A stretch of 45,148 bases of DNA from Bacillus marasmi (GCF_902168435.1 NZ_LR656187.1:1-45148), one strand, 5' to 3'. Counted from the first letter of the stretch, positions 20,388-31,267 are shown. The notes: generated from the sequence alone by a model not told the origin. Numbers and translations are program-made.

Positions 20388-20702
20388 ATGCAAATTGATA
20401 AATTAAGAGGAAGAGAACTTGATCAATTATTTAAAGCGATCTTGGCCCTTGAAAATATTGAAGAGTGCTATCGTTTCTTTGATGATTTATGTACTGTAAA
20501 TGAAATTCAATCTTTGGCACAACGTCTAGAAGTTGCAAGAATGCTACGTGAGGGTAATACTTACCATAAGATTGAAACTGAAACAGGTGCAAGTACGGCA
20601 ACAATTTCACGTGTAAAACGTTGTTTGAATTATGGAAATGAAGCATATGAAATGGCCTTAGACCGGGTTAAAGAGCCTGAAGTAGAAAAAAGCCAAGAAT
20701 AA
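20388..20702 (+). CDS. yerC: TrpR-like transcriptional regulator YerC
   Basis: The 104-residue protein is a YerC/YecD-family member with the TrpR fold. The helix-turn-helix is visible as LAQRLEVARMLREG followed by SYHKIET-like NTYHKIETETGASTATISR. It has a short acidic tail. Comparative work has connected YerC-type proteins with control of histidine genes; the sequence itself does not show a target. AAAGGAG precedes the ATG. It ends the yerABC group and is followed by a terminator. Confidence 0.92.
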   Translation: MQIDKLRGRELDQLFKAILALENIEECYRFFDDLCTVNEIQSLAQRLEVARMLREGNTYHKIETETGASTATISRVKRCLNYGNEAYEMALDRVKEPEVEKSQE

Positions 20703-20713
20703 TAAATAGAAGG

Positions 20714-20745
20714 ATGCCAAAGTGAAAATACTTTGGTATTTTTTT
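20714..20745 (+). terminator. Terminator after yerC
   Basis: ATGCCAAAGT and ACTTTGGTAT pair over ten positions with one wobble around a 6-base loop, and seven T follow. It starts 12 bases after the yerC stop codon. Confidence 0.9.
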
Positions 20746-20748
20746 GTC

Positions 20749-20867
20749 GTCTAGCGCCAGCGGCTAGGAGCTCGGGGTCACAAGCCAATCCCTTCCGGAA
20801 ATCAGGATTTCCTGCAGGGCTCGTCTTGTGCCTGTCGCTCCTGGGCAAGCCGCTTCTGCTTTTGAAT
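20749..20867. repeat. Bacillaceae CTAGCGCCAGCGGCTAG repeat, full copy
   Basis: The stretch runs from TCTAGCGCCAGCGGCTAGG, through GCTCGGGGTCACAAGCC and a central near-palindrome CCGGAAATCAGGATTTCC, to CTTGTGCCTGTCGCTCC and AAGCCGCTTCTGCTTTT. CACAAG and CTTGTG, and GGAGC and GCTCC, pair as an inverted repeat. I recognise this as a common Bacillaceae intergenic repeat. Related pieces occur at 17430-17480 and 31854-31880. It lies between the yerC terminator and the pcrB promoter. Confidence 0.75.
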
Positions 20868-20892
20868 TATTTTTTAAATCAAATGAACAAAA

Positions 20893-20901
20893 TGATATAA
20901 T
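20893..20901 (+). promoter_or_regulatory. Extended -10 promoter of pcrB
   Basis: TGATATAAT is a perfect -10 hexamer with the TGn extension. The -35 region (TTTAAA, 17 bases upstream) is poor, as often in extended -10 promoters. It lies about 35 bases before pcrB. Confidence 0.65.
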
Positions 20902-20935
20902 GGTGAAATGGAAATGAGAATGGAGGCTAGAAGGA

Positions 20936-21622
20936 ATGTACGATGTACGCGAGTGGCGTCATGTGTTTAAACTCGATCCTGATAAAGAGATTTCTGATGA
21001 GGCGCTGGAAAAAATCTGTGAATCGGGAACCGATGCGGTAATAGTAGGGGGCACTGATGGCGTGACGCTCGATAAAGTTCTAGATTTGCTAGTTCGCGTC
21101 CGTCGTTATCCTGTACCTTGCGGGTTAGAGGTATCTAACATTGATGCAATTTCGCCAGGATTTGATTTATATTTTATCCCAACAGTATTAAATAGCGGTG
21201 ACACAGAATGGGTCACAGGTCTTCACCACCATGCATTAAAGGAATTTGGTGAATTGCTAAATTGGGATGAAATAATGGTGGAAGGGTATTGTATTTTAAA
21301 CGAAGAGTGTAAAGCTGCTAAGTTAACAAATGCAAATACTGCGCTTGATTTAGATGATGTTATTGCTTATGCGATGCTAGCTGATAAGATGTTTAATTTG
21401 CCGATTTTTTATATGGAATATAGTGGGGCTTATGGAAATCCGGAATGGCTGAAGGAAGTGAAGCCGCATTTAGAGCGGGCGACCTTTTTTTATGGTGGCG
21501 GAATTACGTCAGCAGAGCAGGCTAAGGAAATGTCCCAGCACGCGGACGTTATTGTTGTTGGCAATATAGTTTATAAGGATATTAAACAAGCACTGGCAAC
21601 AGTGACAGCAGTTAAAGGTTAA
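20936..21622 (+). CDS. pcrB: Heptaprenylglyceryl phosphate synthase PcrB
   Basis: PcrB transfers a heptaprenyl chain to sn-glycerol-1-phosphate, giving an archaeal-type ether lipid precursor in Bacillus. The 228-residue TIM-barrel protein shows VIVGGTDGVTLDKVLDL, the YMEYSGAYG segment and the phosphate-binding YGGGITS. GGAGGC lies about eight bases before the ATG. It heads the conserved pcrB-pcrA-ligA-camS block. The stop codon overlaps a 16-base palindrome that may be an operator for the genes downstream. Confidence 0.95.
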   Translation: MYDVREWRHVFKLDPDKEISDEALEKICESGTDAVIVGGTDGVTLDKVLDLLVRVRRYPVPCGLEVSNIDAISPGFDLYFIPTVLNSGDTEWVTGLHHHALKEFGELLNWDEIMVEGYCILNEECKAAKLTNANTALDLDDVIAYAMLADKMFNLPIFYMEYSGAYGNPEWLKEVKPHLERATFFYGGGITSAEQAKEMSQHADVIVVGNIVYKDIKQALATVTAVKG

Positions 21623-21696
21623 TCAAACGTTTGATTGATTTTAACAAACTAGTTTCAATCTTGGGTAAGAACAATATTAATCAAACGATTGATTAA
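21621..21696 (+). promoter_or_regulatory. Two operator-like palindromes between pcrB and pcrA
   Basis: AATCAAACGTTTGATT (21621-21636) is a perfect 16-base palindrome, and TTAATCAAACGATTGATTAA (21677-21696) is nearly one. They share AATCAAACG and their centres are 58 bases apart. The shape is that of sites for TetR-type dimers. No such regulator gene is in the window. They lie in the 115-base gap before pcrA, whose own promoter is not clear by eye. Confidence 0.5.
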
Positions 21697-21737
21697 TGCT
21701 GTTTAGATACTAAATAACAATATGAGTGGTGAAATAG

Positions 21738-23996
21738 ATGCAATATTTGACTGATCGACTGTTAAACGGGATGAACCCAGAACAGAAAAAAGCTGTCAAA
21801 GCAACAGATGGCCCGCTGCTAATCATGGCTGGGGCAGGTAGTGGAAAGACGAGGGTGCTAACGCATCGAATCGCCTATTTAATCGTGGAGAAAAGGGTAA
21901 ATCCTTATAATATATTAGCGATTACCTTTACTAATAAAGCGGCTAAGGAAATGAAAGAGCGGATTGGAAACTTAATGGGTGGGGCTGCTGAAGAGGTTTG
22001 GATTTCAACCTTCCACTCGATGTGCGTGAGAATTCTGCGACGAGATATTGATAGAATTGGTTTTAGCCGCAATTTTACGATTCTAGATACAAGCGACCAG
22101 CAGTCGGTAATTAAGGCGATCTTAAAGGAAAAAAATCTTGATCCGAAAAAATACGATCCGCGGGCTTTATTAGGCTCAATCAGCTCAGCAAAGAATGAAC
22201 TGATAGACCCTGAAACCTATGAGAAAAATGCTGGAGGCTATTTTGAACAGGTTGTAAGCGATGTTTATAAGGAATATCAAAAGCGATTACGGAAAAATAG
22301 TTCATTAGATTTCGATGATTTAATTATGCAGACGATTCAACTATTTCAGCGCGTACCGGAAGTGCTTGAGTTTTATCAACGTAAATTTCAATATATTCAT
22401 GTTGATGAGTACCAAGATACGAACAGAGCGCAATATATGCTTGTAAAGTTACTTGCTGCACGTTTTAAGAATCTATGTGTTGTCGGCGATTCAGACCAAT
22501 CCATTTATCGCTGGCGCGGGGCGGATATTGCCAATATTTTATCGTTTGAAAAAGATTATCCGAATGCACAGGTTATTCTTTTAGAGCAAAATTACCGTTC
22601 GACTCAACGAATTCTACTGGCAGCGAATGAAGTAATTAAAAATAACTTGAATCGAAAGCCGAAGAATCTTTGGACGCAAAATGCAGAAGGAAATAAAATT
22701 TCGTATTTCCGTGCCGATAGCGAGCAAGGTGAAGGCCAATTCGTTGCAGGGAAAATTAAGGAACTCGTCGATAGCGGCAAGTATAAACGCTCTGAAATAG
22801 CGATTTTATATCGTACCAATGCACAGTCTCGTGTAATTGAGGAAGTTTTATTAAAATCGAATATTGATTACTCAATCGTCGGCGGGATTAAGTTCTATGA
22901 GCGGAAAGAAATTAAAGATATTATTTCTTATTTAAAATTAGTGGCTAATCCGGATGACGAAATTTCTTTTGCGCGGGTAATCAATGTTCCGAAGCGGGGA
23001 ATTGGTTCAAGCTCACTGGATAAGATAGCCAATTTTGCGCAGATGCATGATATCTCCATGTTTGCGGCACTTGATTCGGTTGAACTAATTGGATTAAGCC
23101 CAAAGGTTACAAAAGCTGCAGCGGAGTTTCGTGATTTAATTAAAGGCTACTCACAAATGCAGGAGTTTTTATCAGTAACTGAACTAGTTGAGGAGATATT
23201 AGACAAATCTGGTTATCGTGAAATGCTAATCGCTGAAAAATCGTTGGAAGCACAAAGCAGACTAGAAAACTTAGACGAGTTACTATCTGTAACAAAAAAC
23301 TTTGAAGAAGAAAATGAGGACAGAAGCTTAGTTGCGTTCTTGACTGATCTCGCATTAGTAGCAGATATTGATAGCCTTGATGAGGAAGGACAAAAAAAGA
23401 CTGATACTGTTGTGTTAATGACCTTGCATTCTGCCAAAGGATTGGAATTCCCAGTGGTGTTTCTGATGGGCTTAGAGGAAGGGGTATTTCCACATAGCCG
23501 CTCGCTGTTTGAGGAGGCGGAGATGGAGGAGGAGCGTCGCCTTGCGTACGTAGGGATTACTCGGGCAGAGGAGCAATTGTTTATCACTAATGCGCAAATG
23601 CGGACTTTGTTTGGTAGAACAAATATGAACCCACCATCTCGATTTATTAAGGAAATTCCGGATGATTTAATTGAAGGAATGGAGCCAGCGCGAAAATCAG
23701 CAGGCTTTAGTGGTGGTCGTGGTAATAGTAGTAGTAGTTCATCCTCATTCCAGTCATTTACGAAACAGCAGCCACAGAAAAAAATCGTGATGCGTCCAAC
23801 TGTTAATGCGACAGCTACAGGTGGAGATGAATTATCTTGGCGTGTAGGTGATAAAGCAGAGCACGGTAAATGGGGAACTGGTACTGTTGTGAGTGTCAAG
23901 GGTGAAGGTGACGGGTTAGAATTGGATATTGCTTTTCCGAAGCCAGTAGGAATTAAAAGATTGCTTGCCAAATTTGCACCGATTAAAAAAGCATAA
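21738..23996 (+). CDS. pcrA: ATP-dependent DNA helicase PcrA
   Basis: PcrA is an essential 3'-to-5' superfamily 1 helicase used in repair, in rolling-circle plasmid replication and in clearing proteins from DNA. The 752-residue product has Walker A at residues 32-38 (GAGSGKT), the [13 protein letters not shown] segment, motif [10 protein letters not shown], motif [17 protein letters not shown], and motif [14 protein letters not shown] Ser- and Gln-rich linker and a C-terminal Tudor-like region ([15 protein letters not shown]) that binds RNA polymerase in relatives complete it. The ribosome site (GAGTGGTG) is modest. ligA follows 15 bases later. Confidence 0.97.
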   Translation: MQYLTDRLLNGMNPEQKKAVKATDGPLLIMAGAGSGKTRVLTHRIAYLIVEKRVNPYNILAITFTNKAAKEMKERIGNLMGGAAEEVWISTFHSMCVRILRRDIDRIGFSRNFTILDTSDQQSVIKAILKEKNLDPKKYDPRALLGSISSAKNELIDPETYEKNAGGYFEQVVSDVYKEYQKRLRKNSSLDFDDLIMQTIQLFQRVPEVLEFYQRKFQYIHVDEYQDTNRAQYMLVKLLAARFKNLCVVGDSDQSIYRWRGADIANILSFEKDYPNAQVILLEQNYRSTQRILLAANEVIKNNLNRKPKNLWTQNAEGNKISYFRADSEQGEGQFVAGKIKELVDSGKYKRSEIAILYRTNAQSRVIEEVLLKSNIDYSIVGGIKFYERKEIKDIISYLKLVANPDDEISFARVINVPKRGIGSSSLDKIANFAQMHDISMFAALDSVELIGLSPKVTKAAAEFRDLIKGYSQMQEFLSVTELVEEILDKSGYREMLIAEKSLEAQSRLENLDELLSVTKNFEEENEDRSLVAFLTDLALVADIDSLDEEGQKKTDTVVLMTLHSAKGLEFPVVFLMGLEEGVFPHSRSLFEEAEMEEERRLAYVGITRAEEQLFITNAQMRTLFGRTNMNPPSRFIKEIPDDLIEGMEPARKSAGFSGGRGNSSSSSSSFQSFTKQQPQKKIVMRPTVNATATGGDELSWRVGDKAEHGKWGTGTVVSVKGEGDGLELDIAFPKPVGIKRLLAKFAPIKKA

Positions 23997-26018
<2,022 letters not shown>

Positions 26019-26031
26019 GAGAGGGAAACAC

Positions 26032-27204
26032 ATGAAAAGACTAGTAATGATTGCTTTGTCTTTGGTTCTGTTGTTGACTGCTTGCGCTCCTAATTTTAAA
26101 AAGGATGACGAAGTAGTTCAAAATAACAAAAATGATTCAAAAGAGAAAGCGATTATTCCAAAATACCAAATTTCTGACCAGTATTATCGAACCATTTTAC
26201 CATTTAAACCAGGGGAAGCACGTGGATTAGTCGTTAATAACTTAAATACTCGTTATGATATTAATGAGTTTGAGACAGGCTTAATGCGCGTAGCATTGAA
26301 AAATTTTAGTCCAGATAAGTATTTTTTCCAGGAAGGTCAATACTTGAAAAAGAAGACGGTAAGCTTATGGTTAAATCGGCAGTTTACACCAGAGCAATTA
26401 GCTGCTGAAGGACTTAAGGATACTGAGAATATCGGCTTGAATCCACTTGATGATGGGGTTGGCGACTTAAAAACGCGCAATGAAAAGAGTCCGATATATT
26501 TAGCCCATATTTTAGAGCATGACTATTTAACTAAAGATGACAATGGAAATGTTCATCTTGATGGAGTTGTCCTAGGTTTAGCGTTAAATTCTGTGTATTA
26601 TTACCGAACCGTCCAATTTGGTGATGTGTTTGAACGTAAAATTCCACATGAGGAACTTGAGCGTAAAGGTAAGGAAATTGCATCAGAGGTAGCTAAGCGA
26701 ATTCGTGGTGTTGAGGGATTGGAAGATGTTCCTGTAACGATTGCGTTGTTTGAGCAAGCAGACAAATCTTCAGTTGTTCCAGGGAATTTCTTTGCATATG
26801 CAAATGTACCTAAAGGTAGTAATACGCTTGGAGGTTGGGAGGCAATTGATGAAAAGTATTATTTGTTCCCATCTGAGTCTGCAACGAAAGATCATCGTGA
26901 TGATGTAACGTTTTTCCAAAACTTCAAGCAGGATGTTGAGGAGTACTTCCCTAATTTTAATGGGGTAATCGGCAAGGCGTTTTATGTTGGGAACCAGCTT
27001 CATGAATTGTCTATCAATATTCCAATTCAATTTTACGGAAAAGCAGAAGGTGTTGGTTTCACGCAATATGTGACCGGCTTAGTAATGGAGCATTTCCCAA
27101 ATTATGTGTCTGTTCAGGTTTCGATTTCATCAGTCAATGGTCCGGAGGCTTTAATTATTCGCAAGGCTGATAAAAATGATCCTATTGTGCACATATATCA
27201 GTAG
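26032..27204 (+). CDS. camS: CamS family sex pheromone lipoprotein
   Basis: The 390-residue protein starts with a lipoprotein signal, MKRLVMIALSLVLLLTACAP, with the lipid-bearing cysteine at residue 18. The rest is typical of CamS/YerH. In Enterococcus a peptide cut from the signal of this family acts as the pheromone cAM373; the function of the protein itself is unknown. GAGAGGGAAAC precedes the ATG. It is last in the pcrB-pcrA-ligA-camS group and is followed by a terminator. Confidence 0.93.
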   Translation: MKRLVMIALSLVLLLTACAPNFKKDDEVVQNNKNDSKEKAIIPKYQISDQYYRTILPFKPGEARGLVVNNLNTRYDINEFETGLMRVALKNFSPDKYFFQEGQYLKKKTVSLWLNRQFTPEQLAAEGLKDTENIGLNPLDDGVGDLKTRNEKSPIYLAHILEHDYLTKDDNGNVHLDGVVLGLALNSVYYYRTVQFGDVFERKIPHEELERKGKEIASEVAKRIRGVEGLEDVPVTIALFEQADKSSVVPGNFFAYANVPKGSNTLGGWEAIDEKYYLFPSESATKDHRDDVTFFQNFKQDVEEYFPNFNGVIGKAFYVGNQLHELSINIPIQFYGKAEGVGFTQYVTGLVMEHFPNYVSVQVSISSVNGPEALIIRKADKNDPIVHIYQ

Positions 27205-27226
27205 TTTTGAAAAATATATAAGTTAG

Positions 27227-27254
27227 GGCAAACTTTACGGAGTTTGCCTTTTTT
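27227..27254 (+). terminator. Terminator after camS
   Basis: GGCAAACT and AGTTTGCC form a perfect 8-bp stem with a 6-base loop, followed by six T. It lies 22 bases after the camS stop. Confidence 0.92.
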
Positions 27255-27301
27255 GTGGTTGGGGTTGTGGTTGCTTTTGCGAAGAATGTCTGCCGGCACT
27301 A

Positions 27302-27483
27302 AGCGGACACAGAGTGCCTTATTTGCAGTCAGAAGGCTTCGTTTAGAAGGTTAGCGGACACCCGGCACCTTATTTAGTGAAAATCATGCAATCTAGTCTG
27401 CATTATGGGCAAATAGCGGATTCATTGTCCGATTCGACCACAAAGGGACTGGTTTTTGTCCAAATAGCGGCTCCTATGTCCGC
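27302..27483. repeat. Four-armed GCGGACA repeat, copy 2
   Basis: Arms begin at 27302 (AGCGGACACAGAGTGCC) and 27353 (AGCGGACACCCGG); inverted arms end at about 27433 (ATTGTCCG) and 27483 (CTATGTCCGC). Outer arms pair with each other and inner arms with each other. The next copy starts 205 bases later, so the two are tandem. No gene lies between camS and rocA (27205-27802) beyond these copies and the rocA promoter. Confidence 0.8.
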
Positions 27484-27506
27484 TATCGGAATGATGCCAG
27501 TGATTT

Positions 27507-27688
27507 AGCGGACACAGAGTACCTTATTTGTAGTCAAATGCCTTGATTTAAGAATTTAGCGGACACCCGATACCTTATTTAGTGGAAATCATGCAATCTA
27601 GTCTGCAATTTGGGCAAATAGCGGATTTATTGTCCGCTTCGACCACAAAGGCACTGTCTTTTGTCCAAATAGCGGCTCCTATGTCCGC
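27507..27688. repeat. Four-armed GCGGACA repeat, copy 3
   Basis: This 182-base copy repeats copy 2 with scattered changes, such as AGTACC for AGTGCC, and restores TGTCCGC in the third arm. ATGCAATCTAGTCTGCA in the centre is shared by both. Copy 1 near the rRNA genes lacks this centre. Confidence 0.8.
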
Positions 27689-27742
27689 AAATTAGCGTTT
27701 CCTCATATTATTATTTTAAAATATAAAAAATTATAGCAATAT

Positions 27743-27771
27743 TTGAGCGACTTTTTGAGTAATGATAAAAT
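27743..27771 (+). promoter_or_regulatory. Sigma-A promoter of rocA
   Basis: TTGAGC (27743-27748) and TAAAAT (27766-27771) are 17 bases apart, about 32 bases before the rocA start. No sigma-L type -24/-12 motif is seen here, unlike roc operons of B. subtilis. Confidence 0.6.
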
Positions 27772-27802
27772 AGGGGAGAAATCAGCTATAGGAGGCGATA
27801 AA

Positions 27803-29350
27803 ATGGTACAACCCTACAAGCACGAGCCTTTTACAGATTTTACCGAAGAGGAAAACCAAAAAGAGTATCTTAAAGGTTTACAAACGGTTAATAGTTATTT
27901 AGGATGCGATTACGATTTAGTCATTGGTGGCGAAAAAATTGCGACTGAGGCAAAAATCATATCGTTGAATCCTGCAAACAAGCAGGAGGTTATTGGCAGG
28001 GTATCTAAGGCAAATCGTGAACTTGCAGAACGGGCAATGCAGGCAGCAGTTGAAGCATTTAAAACTTGGCGGAAAACAAAGCCTGAAATGCGAGCTGATG
28101 TATTGTTTAAAGCAGCAGCCATTTTACGTCGTCGTAAAGCTGAATTTTCAGCACTTCTAACAAAGGAAGCAGGAAAACCATGGCGGGAAGCAGACGCTGA
28201 TGCTGCGGAAGCGATTGATTTCCTTGAATATTATGGTCGGCAAATGCTACTGCATAAGGATGGTGTGCCAGTCCAGAGCCGACCGAATGAGTTTAATCGT
28301 TATGACTATATTCCCTTAGGGGTCGGCATAATTATTTCTCCGTGGAATTTTCCATTAGCTATTATGGCTGGAACTGCGGTGGCAGCGATTGTTGCTGGTA
28401 ACACGGTGCTTTTGAAACCAGCCTCTGCGACACCAATTGTCGCGGCTAAATTTGTTGAGATTATGGAGGAAGCGGGACTTCCAGCAGGTGTATTGAACTT
28501 TGTTCCAGGTAGTGGAGCTGAAGTGGGCGATTATTTAGTCGATCATAAAGACACTCGGTTTATAAGTTTTACTGGGTCGCGTGAAGTTGGTATTCGCATT
28601 TATGAACGAGCCTCGAAAGTAAATGATGGACAAATTTGGCTGAAGCGAGTCATTGCGGAAATGGGTGGAAAGGATACAATGGTCGTCGACAGTGAAGCTG
28701 ATTTAGAACTCGCAGCGCAGTCAATTGTTGCAAGCTCGTTTGGTTTTGCCGGTCAGAAATGTTCTGCTTGTTCAAGGGTAATCGTGGTTGAAGATGTTTA
28801 TGATCAAGTATTAGAGCGTGTTATCGAGTTGACGAAAGGGCTTACTGTTGCTGACCCAGCATCGATAACAACCTTCATGGGACCAGTGATTGATGAAAAT
28901 GCTTATCAGAAAATTATGGAATATATAGAAATAGGTAAGCAGGAAGGTAGATTAGTAGCGGGAGGAACAGGCGATAGTTCAAAAGGTTACTTTATTCAAC
29001 CGACTGTTTTTGCTGACTTAGATCCGAAGGCAAGAATCATGCAAGAGGAGATATTTGGGCCTGTAGTTGGTTTTTCAAAAGCGAAAACGTTTGATGAAGC
29101 AATTGAAATGGCAAATAATACGGAATACGGTTTAACCGGAGCCGTAGTAACAAAAAATCGCTATCATATGGAAAAGGCGCGTGAGGATTTTCATGTCGGT
29201 AATCTGTACTTTAACAGAGGATGTACAGGTGCGATTGTTGGCTACCAGCCTTTTGGCGGTTTTAATATGTCAGGCACGGATTCAAAAGCGGGTGGACCGG
29301 ATTATTTATTGCTTCATATGCAGGCAAAAACAACTTCGGAACAATTTTAA
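27803..29350 (+). CDS. rocA: L-glutamate gamma-semialdehyde (P5C) dehydrogenase RocA
   Basis: RocA oxidises glutamate semialdehyde (from P5C) to glutamate with NAD+, the last step of proline and arginine breakdown. The 515-residue product has the [13 protein letters not shown] nucleotide-site segment, general base Glu286 (AEMGGKD) and catalytic Cys320 (FAGQKCSAC). The C-terminal [15 protein letters not shown] is the P5C dehydrogenase signature. The start ATG 27803 has GGAGGCG six bases upstream and the family N-terminus; upstream in-frame codons overlap the promoter. It is a single-gene unit between camS and aceA, with no roc partner nearby. Confidence 0.95.
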   Translation: MVQPYKHEPFTDFTEEENQKEYLKGLQTVNSYLGCDYDLVIGGEKIATEAKIISLNPANKQEVIGRVSKANRELAERAMQAAVEAFKTWRKTKPEMRADVLFKAAAILRRRKAEFSALLTKEAGKPWREADADAAEAIDFLEYYGRQMLLHKDGVPVQSRPNEFNRYDYIPLGVGIIISPWNFPLAIMAGTAVAAIVAGNTVLLKPASATPIVAAKFVEIMEEAGLPAGVLNFVPGSGAEVGDYLVDHKDTRFISFTGSREVGIRIYERASKVNDGQIWLKRVIAEMGGKDTMVVDSEADLELAAQSIVASSFGFAGQKCSACSRVIVVEDVYDQVLERVIELTKGLTVADPASITTFMGPVIDENAYQKIMEYIEIGKQEGRLVAGGTGDSSKGYFIQPTVFADLDPKARIMQEEIFGPVVGFSKAKTFDEAIEMANNTEYGLTGAVVTKNRYHMEKAREDFHVGNLYFNRGCTGAIVGYQPFGGFNMSGTDSKAGGPDYLLLHMQAKTTSEQF

Positions 29351-29360
29351 CGAAGATTTT

Positions 29361-29397
29361 AAAGACCTTATCTCGACATGAGATGAGGTCTTTGTTT
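29361..29397 (+). terminator. Terminator after rocA
   Basis: AAAGACCT and AGGTCTTT form the outer stem and ATCTC and GAGAT the inner one, with a T-rich tail (TTTGTTTG). It begins 11 bases after rocA. Confidence 0.82.
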
Positions 29398-29452
29398 GTA
29401 TAAGAGCGTGAATTTATGGGGTGAAGCAGAAAATAAATGACTGAAAATTACT

Positions 29453-29480
29453 TGTCGAAAAATTAAGATTATTTGTCGAA
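29453..29480 (+). promoter_or_regulatory. Paired Spo0A boxes upstream of aceA
   Basis: TGTCGAA occurs at 29453-29459 and, within TTTGTCGAA, at 29474-29480. Both match the Spo0A box consensus, and they lie in direct repeat 21 bases apart, about two helical turns. A third box in reverse, TTCGACA, lies at 29697-29703 in the leader. They are roughly 70 and 90 bases upstream of the likely aceA start of transcription. Spo0A binding is inference. Confidence 0.5.
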
Positions 29481-29510
29481 AAACAATTCTGAAAAATCTA
29501 AAAAAATAGG

Positions 29511-29539
29511 TTCCATTTTCAAAAATCCTGTTATATAAT
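29511..29539 (+). promoter_or_regulatory. Promoter of aceA
   Basis: TATAAT at 29534-29539 is a consensus -10. The matching -35 is TTCCAT at 29511-29516, 17 bases away and weak, which suggests need for an activator. It would leave a leader of about 275 bases. Confidence 0.6.
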
Positions 29540-29545
29540 ACAAAC

Positions 29546-29821
29546 AGATCAAAGATTCACTGTGTTATAACATTTGTAACAGTATCAAACAAAACATTGA
29601 TAAATAAGTGTTTTCGCTAGTGGACAATCAGTGATCTGTATTATTTGGGAGAGAATTGAGCGATTGCTCAGCCAAGGAAAATTGGCATTGCAGCTTTCGA
29701 CAAACTCGCTCTAACTAAGTCTTGTTAGATTTCATATTATTCGCATATGAAATCTTAAGATTAATAACTTACTAGGTATTACAAACAAAGGGGTATTTAA
29801 AAACAAAGGAGGAAGTATTTC
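29546..29821 (+). other. Long structured aceA leader
   Basis: No gene lies in these 275 bases. Visible structures are TGTTATAACA (a 10-base palindrome near 29572), TGAGCGATTGCTCA, the hairpin GCCAAGGAAAATTGGC, and a perfect 11-bp hairpin of AGATTTCATAT (29727-29737) and ATATGAAATCT (29745-29755). The leader ends in AAAGGAGGAAG just before aceA. I recognise no known riboswitch. Confidence 0.5.
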
Positions 29822-31105
29822 ATGACAAACGAAAGAGTAAAGCAACTTCAAGAAAGCTGGGAAATGGATGCACGTTGGAAAGGGATTACACGTCCTTATT
29901 CTGCAGAGGAAGTACTAAAACTACGCGGTTCAATCGACATCGAGTACACTCTAGCTCGCCGTGGTTCTGAAAAACTTTGGAAGCTTGTAAACGAAGAAGA
30001 TTTCGTAAACGCACTAGGTGCATTAACTGGTAACCAAGCGGTTCAACAAGTTAAAGCTGGTCTTAAAGCAATCTACCTAAGCGGATGGCAAGTAGCTGCT
30101 GACGCTAACCTTGCTGGTCAAATGTACCCTGACCAAAGCTTATACCCAGCAAACAGTGTTCCTGCTGTTGTTAAGCGTATCAACCAAGCATTACAACGTG
30201 CTGACCAAATCACTCATGGCGAAGGCGACAACTCAATCGACTGGTTCGCTCCAATCGTTGCAGATGCTGAAGCTGGTTTCGGTGGTCAATTAAACGTATT
30301 CGAATTAATGAAAGGCATGATCGAAGCTGGTGCGTCAGGCGTTCACTTCGAAGACCAACTTTCTTCTGAGAAAAAATGTGGTCACTTAGGCGGTAAAGTA
30401 TTACTTCCAACTCAAACTGCAGTTAAAAACTTAATCGCTGCACGTCTTGCTGCTGACGTAATGGGAACTCCAACTGTATTAATCGCTCGTACTGATGCAA
30501 ACGCTGCTGACCTTATCACTAGCGACGTTGATCCATACGATGCACCATTTATCGAAGGCGATCGTACTCCAGAAGGTTTCCACCGTACTAAAGCTGGTAT
30601 CGACCAAGCAATCGCTCGTGGTTTAGCTTACGCTCCATATGCTGATATGATCTGGTGCGAAACTTCTGAACCAAACCTTGAAGAAGCTCGTCAATTTGCT
30701 GAAGCAATCCATGCGAAATTCCCTGGCAAATTGCTTGCTTACAACTGCTCTCCATCATTTAACTGGAAAGCTAAGCTTGACGATGAAACAATTGCTAAAT
30801 TCCAAATCGAACTTGGCAAAATGGGTTACAAATTCCAATTCGTTACACTTGCAGGTTTCCATGCTCTTAACCACAGCATGTTCAATCTTGCTCTTGGTTA
30901 CAAAGATCGTGGTATGGCTGCATACTCTGAGCTTCAACAAGCTGAGTTCGCGGCTGAAAAAGACGGTTACACAGCTACTCGTCACCAACGTGAAGTTGGA
31001 ACAGGCTACTTCGATAGCGTTTCAATGATCGTATCTGGTGGTACTTCTTCAACTACAGCTCTTAAAGGCTCAACTGAAGAAGAGCAATTCCAAGCATCTA
31101 AGTAA
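29822..31105 (+). CDS. aceA: Isocitrate lyase AceA
   Basis: AceA splits isocitrate into glyoxylate and succinate, the first step of the glyoxylate shunt used on acetate or fatty acids. The 427-residue protein carries the catalytic KKCGH at residues 184-188 with Cys186, and ADAEAGFGG and NCSPSFNWK around the active site. AAAGGAGGAAG is a very strong ribosome site. Codons are strongly biased (AAC, GGT, CGT, ATC) compared with neighbours, which points to high expression. Malate synthase, often its neighbour in Bacillaceae, is not in this window. Confidence 0.97.
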   Translation: MTNERVKQLQESWEMDARWKGITRPYSAEEVLKLRGSIDIEYTLARRGSEKLWKLVNEEDFVNALGALTGNQAVQQVKAGLKAIYLSGWQVAADANLAGQMYPDQSLYPANSVPAVVKRINQALQRADQITHGEGDNSIDWFAPIVADAEAGFGGQLNVFELMKGMIEAGASGVHFEDQLSSEKKCGHLGGKVLLPTQTAVKNLIAARLAADVMGTPTVLIARTDANAADLITSDVDPYDAPFIEGDRTPEGFHRTKAGIDQAIARGLAYAPYADMIWCETSEPNLEEARQFAEAIHAKFPGKLLAYNCSPSFNWKAKLDDETIAKFQIELGKMGYKFQFVTLAGFHALNHSMFNLALGYKDRGMAAYSELQQAEFAAEKDGYTATRHQREVGTGYFDSVSMIVSGGTSSTTALKGSTEEEQFQASK

Positions 31106-31175
31106 TTCGCTTAATGCTTAATTGTTAATCTAGTTTTTACCTTGTGATTTTTACTCCTATATTTCTCCTATATTG

Positions 31176-31210
31176 CCCTCTCTTCTGTAATGGAAGAGAG
31201 GGATTTTTTT
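31176..31210 (+). terminator. Terminator after aceA
   Basis: CCCTCTCTTC and GAAGAGAGGG form a perfect 10-bp stem with a 7-base loop, followed by seven T after one A. It is 70 bases after aceA. Confidence 0.93.
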
Positions 31211-31217
31211 GCTTTAG

Positions 31218-31267
31218 CACTTTAGTGCAGTGGGGGACTGTCCCCCACTGCACTAAAGTGTTTTTTT
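31218..31267 (+). repeat. Perfect 21-bp-arm palindrome with GTGGGGGAC core, copy 1
   Basis: A 43-base palindrome has two perfectly complementary 21-base arms and a single T at the centre; the left arm is CACTTTAGTGCA joined to GTGGGGGAC. Seven T follow directly, so it can also act as a terminator. The core recurs at 43774-43822 with quite different outer arms and, degenerate, at 45011-45029. Confidence 0.85.

Noticed and set aside
23213-23971. 252-codon reading frame antisense to pcrA
   Set aside because: It is a Ser-rich shadow of pcrA with no ribosome site or family resemblance.
29660-29680. CcpA cre site at TGAGCGATTGCTCA in the aceA leader
   Set aside because: It is palindromic but mismatches the cre consensus at most fixed positions.
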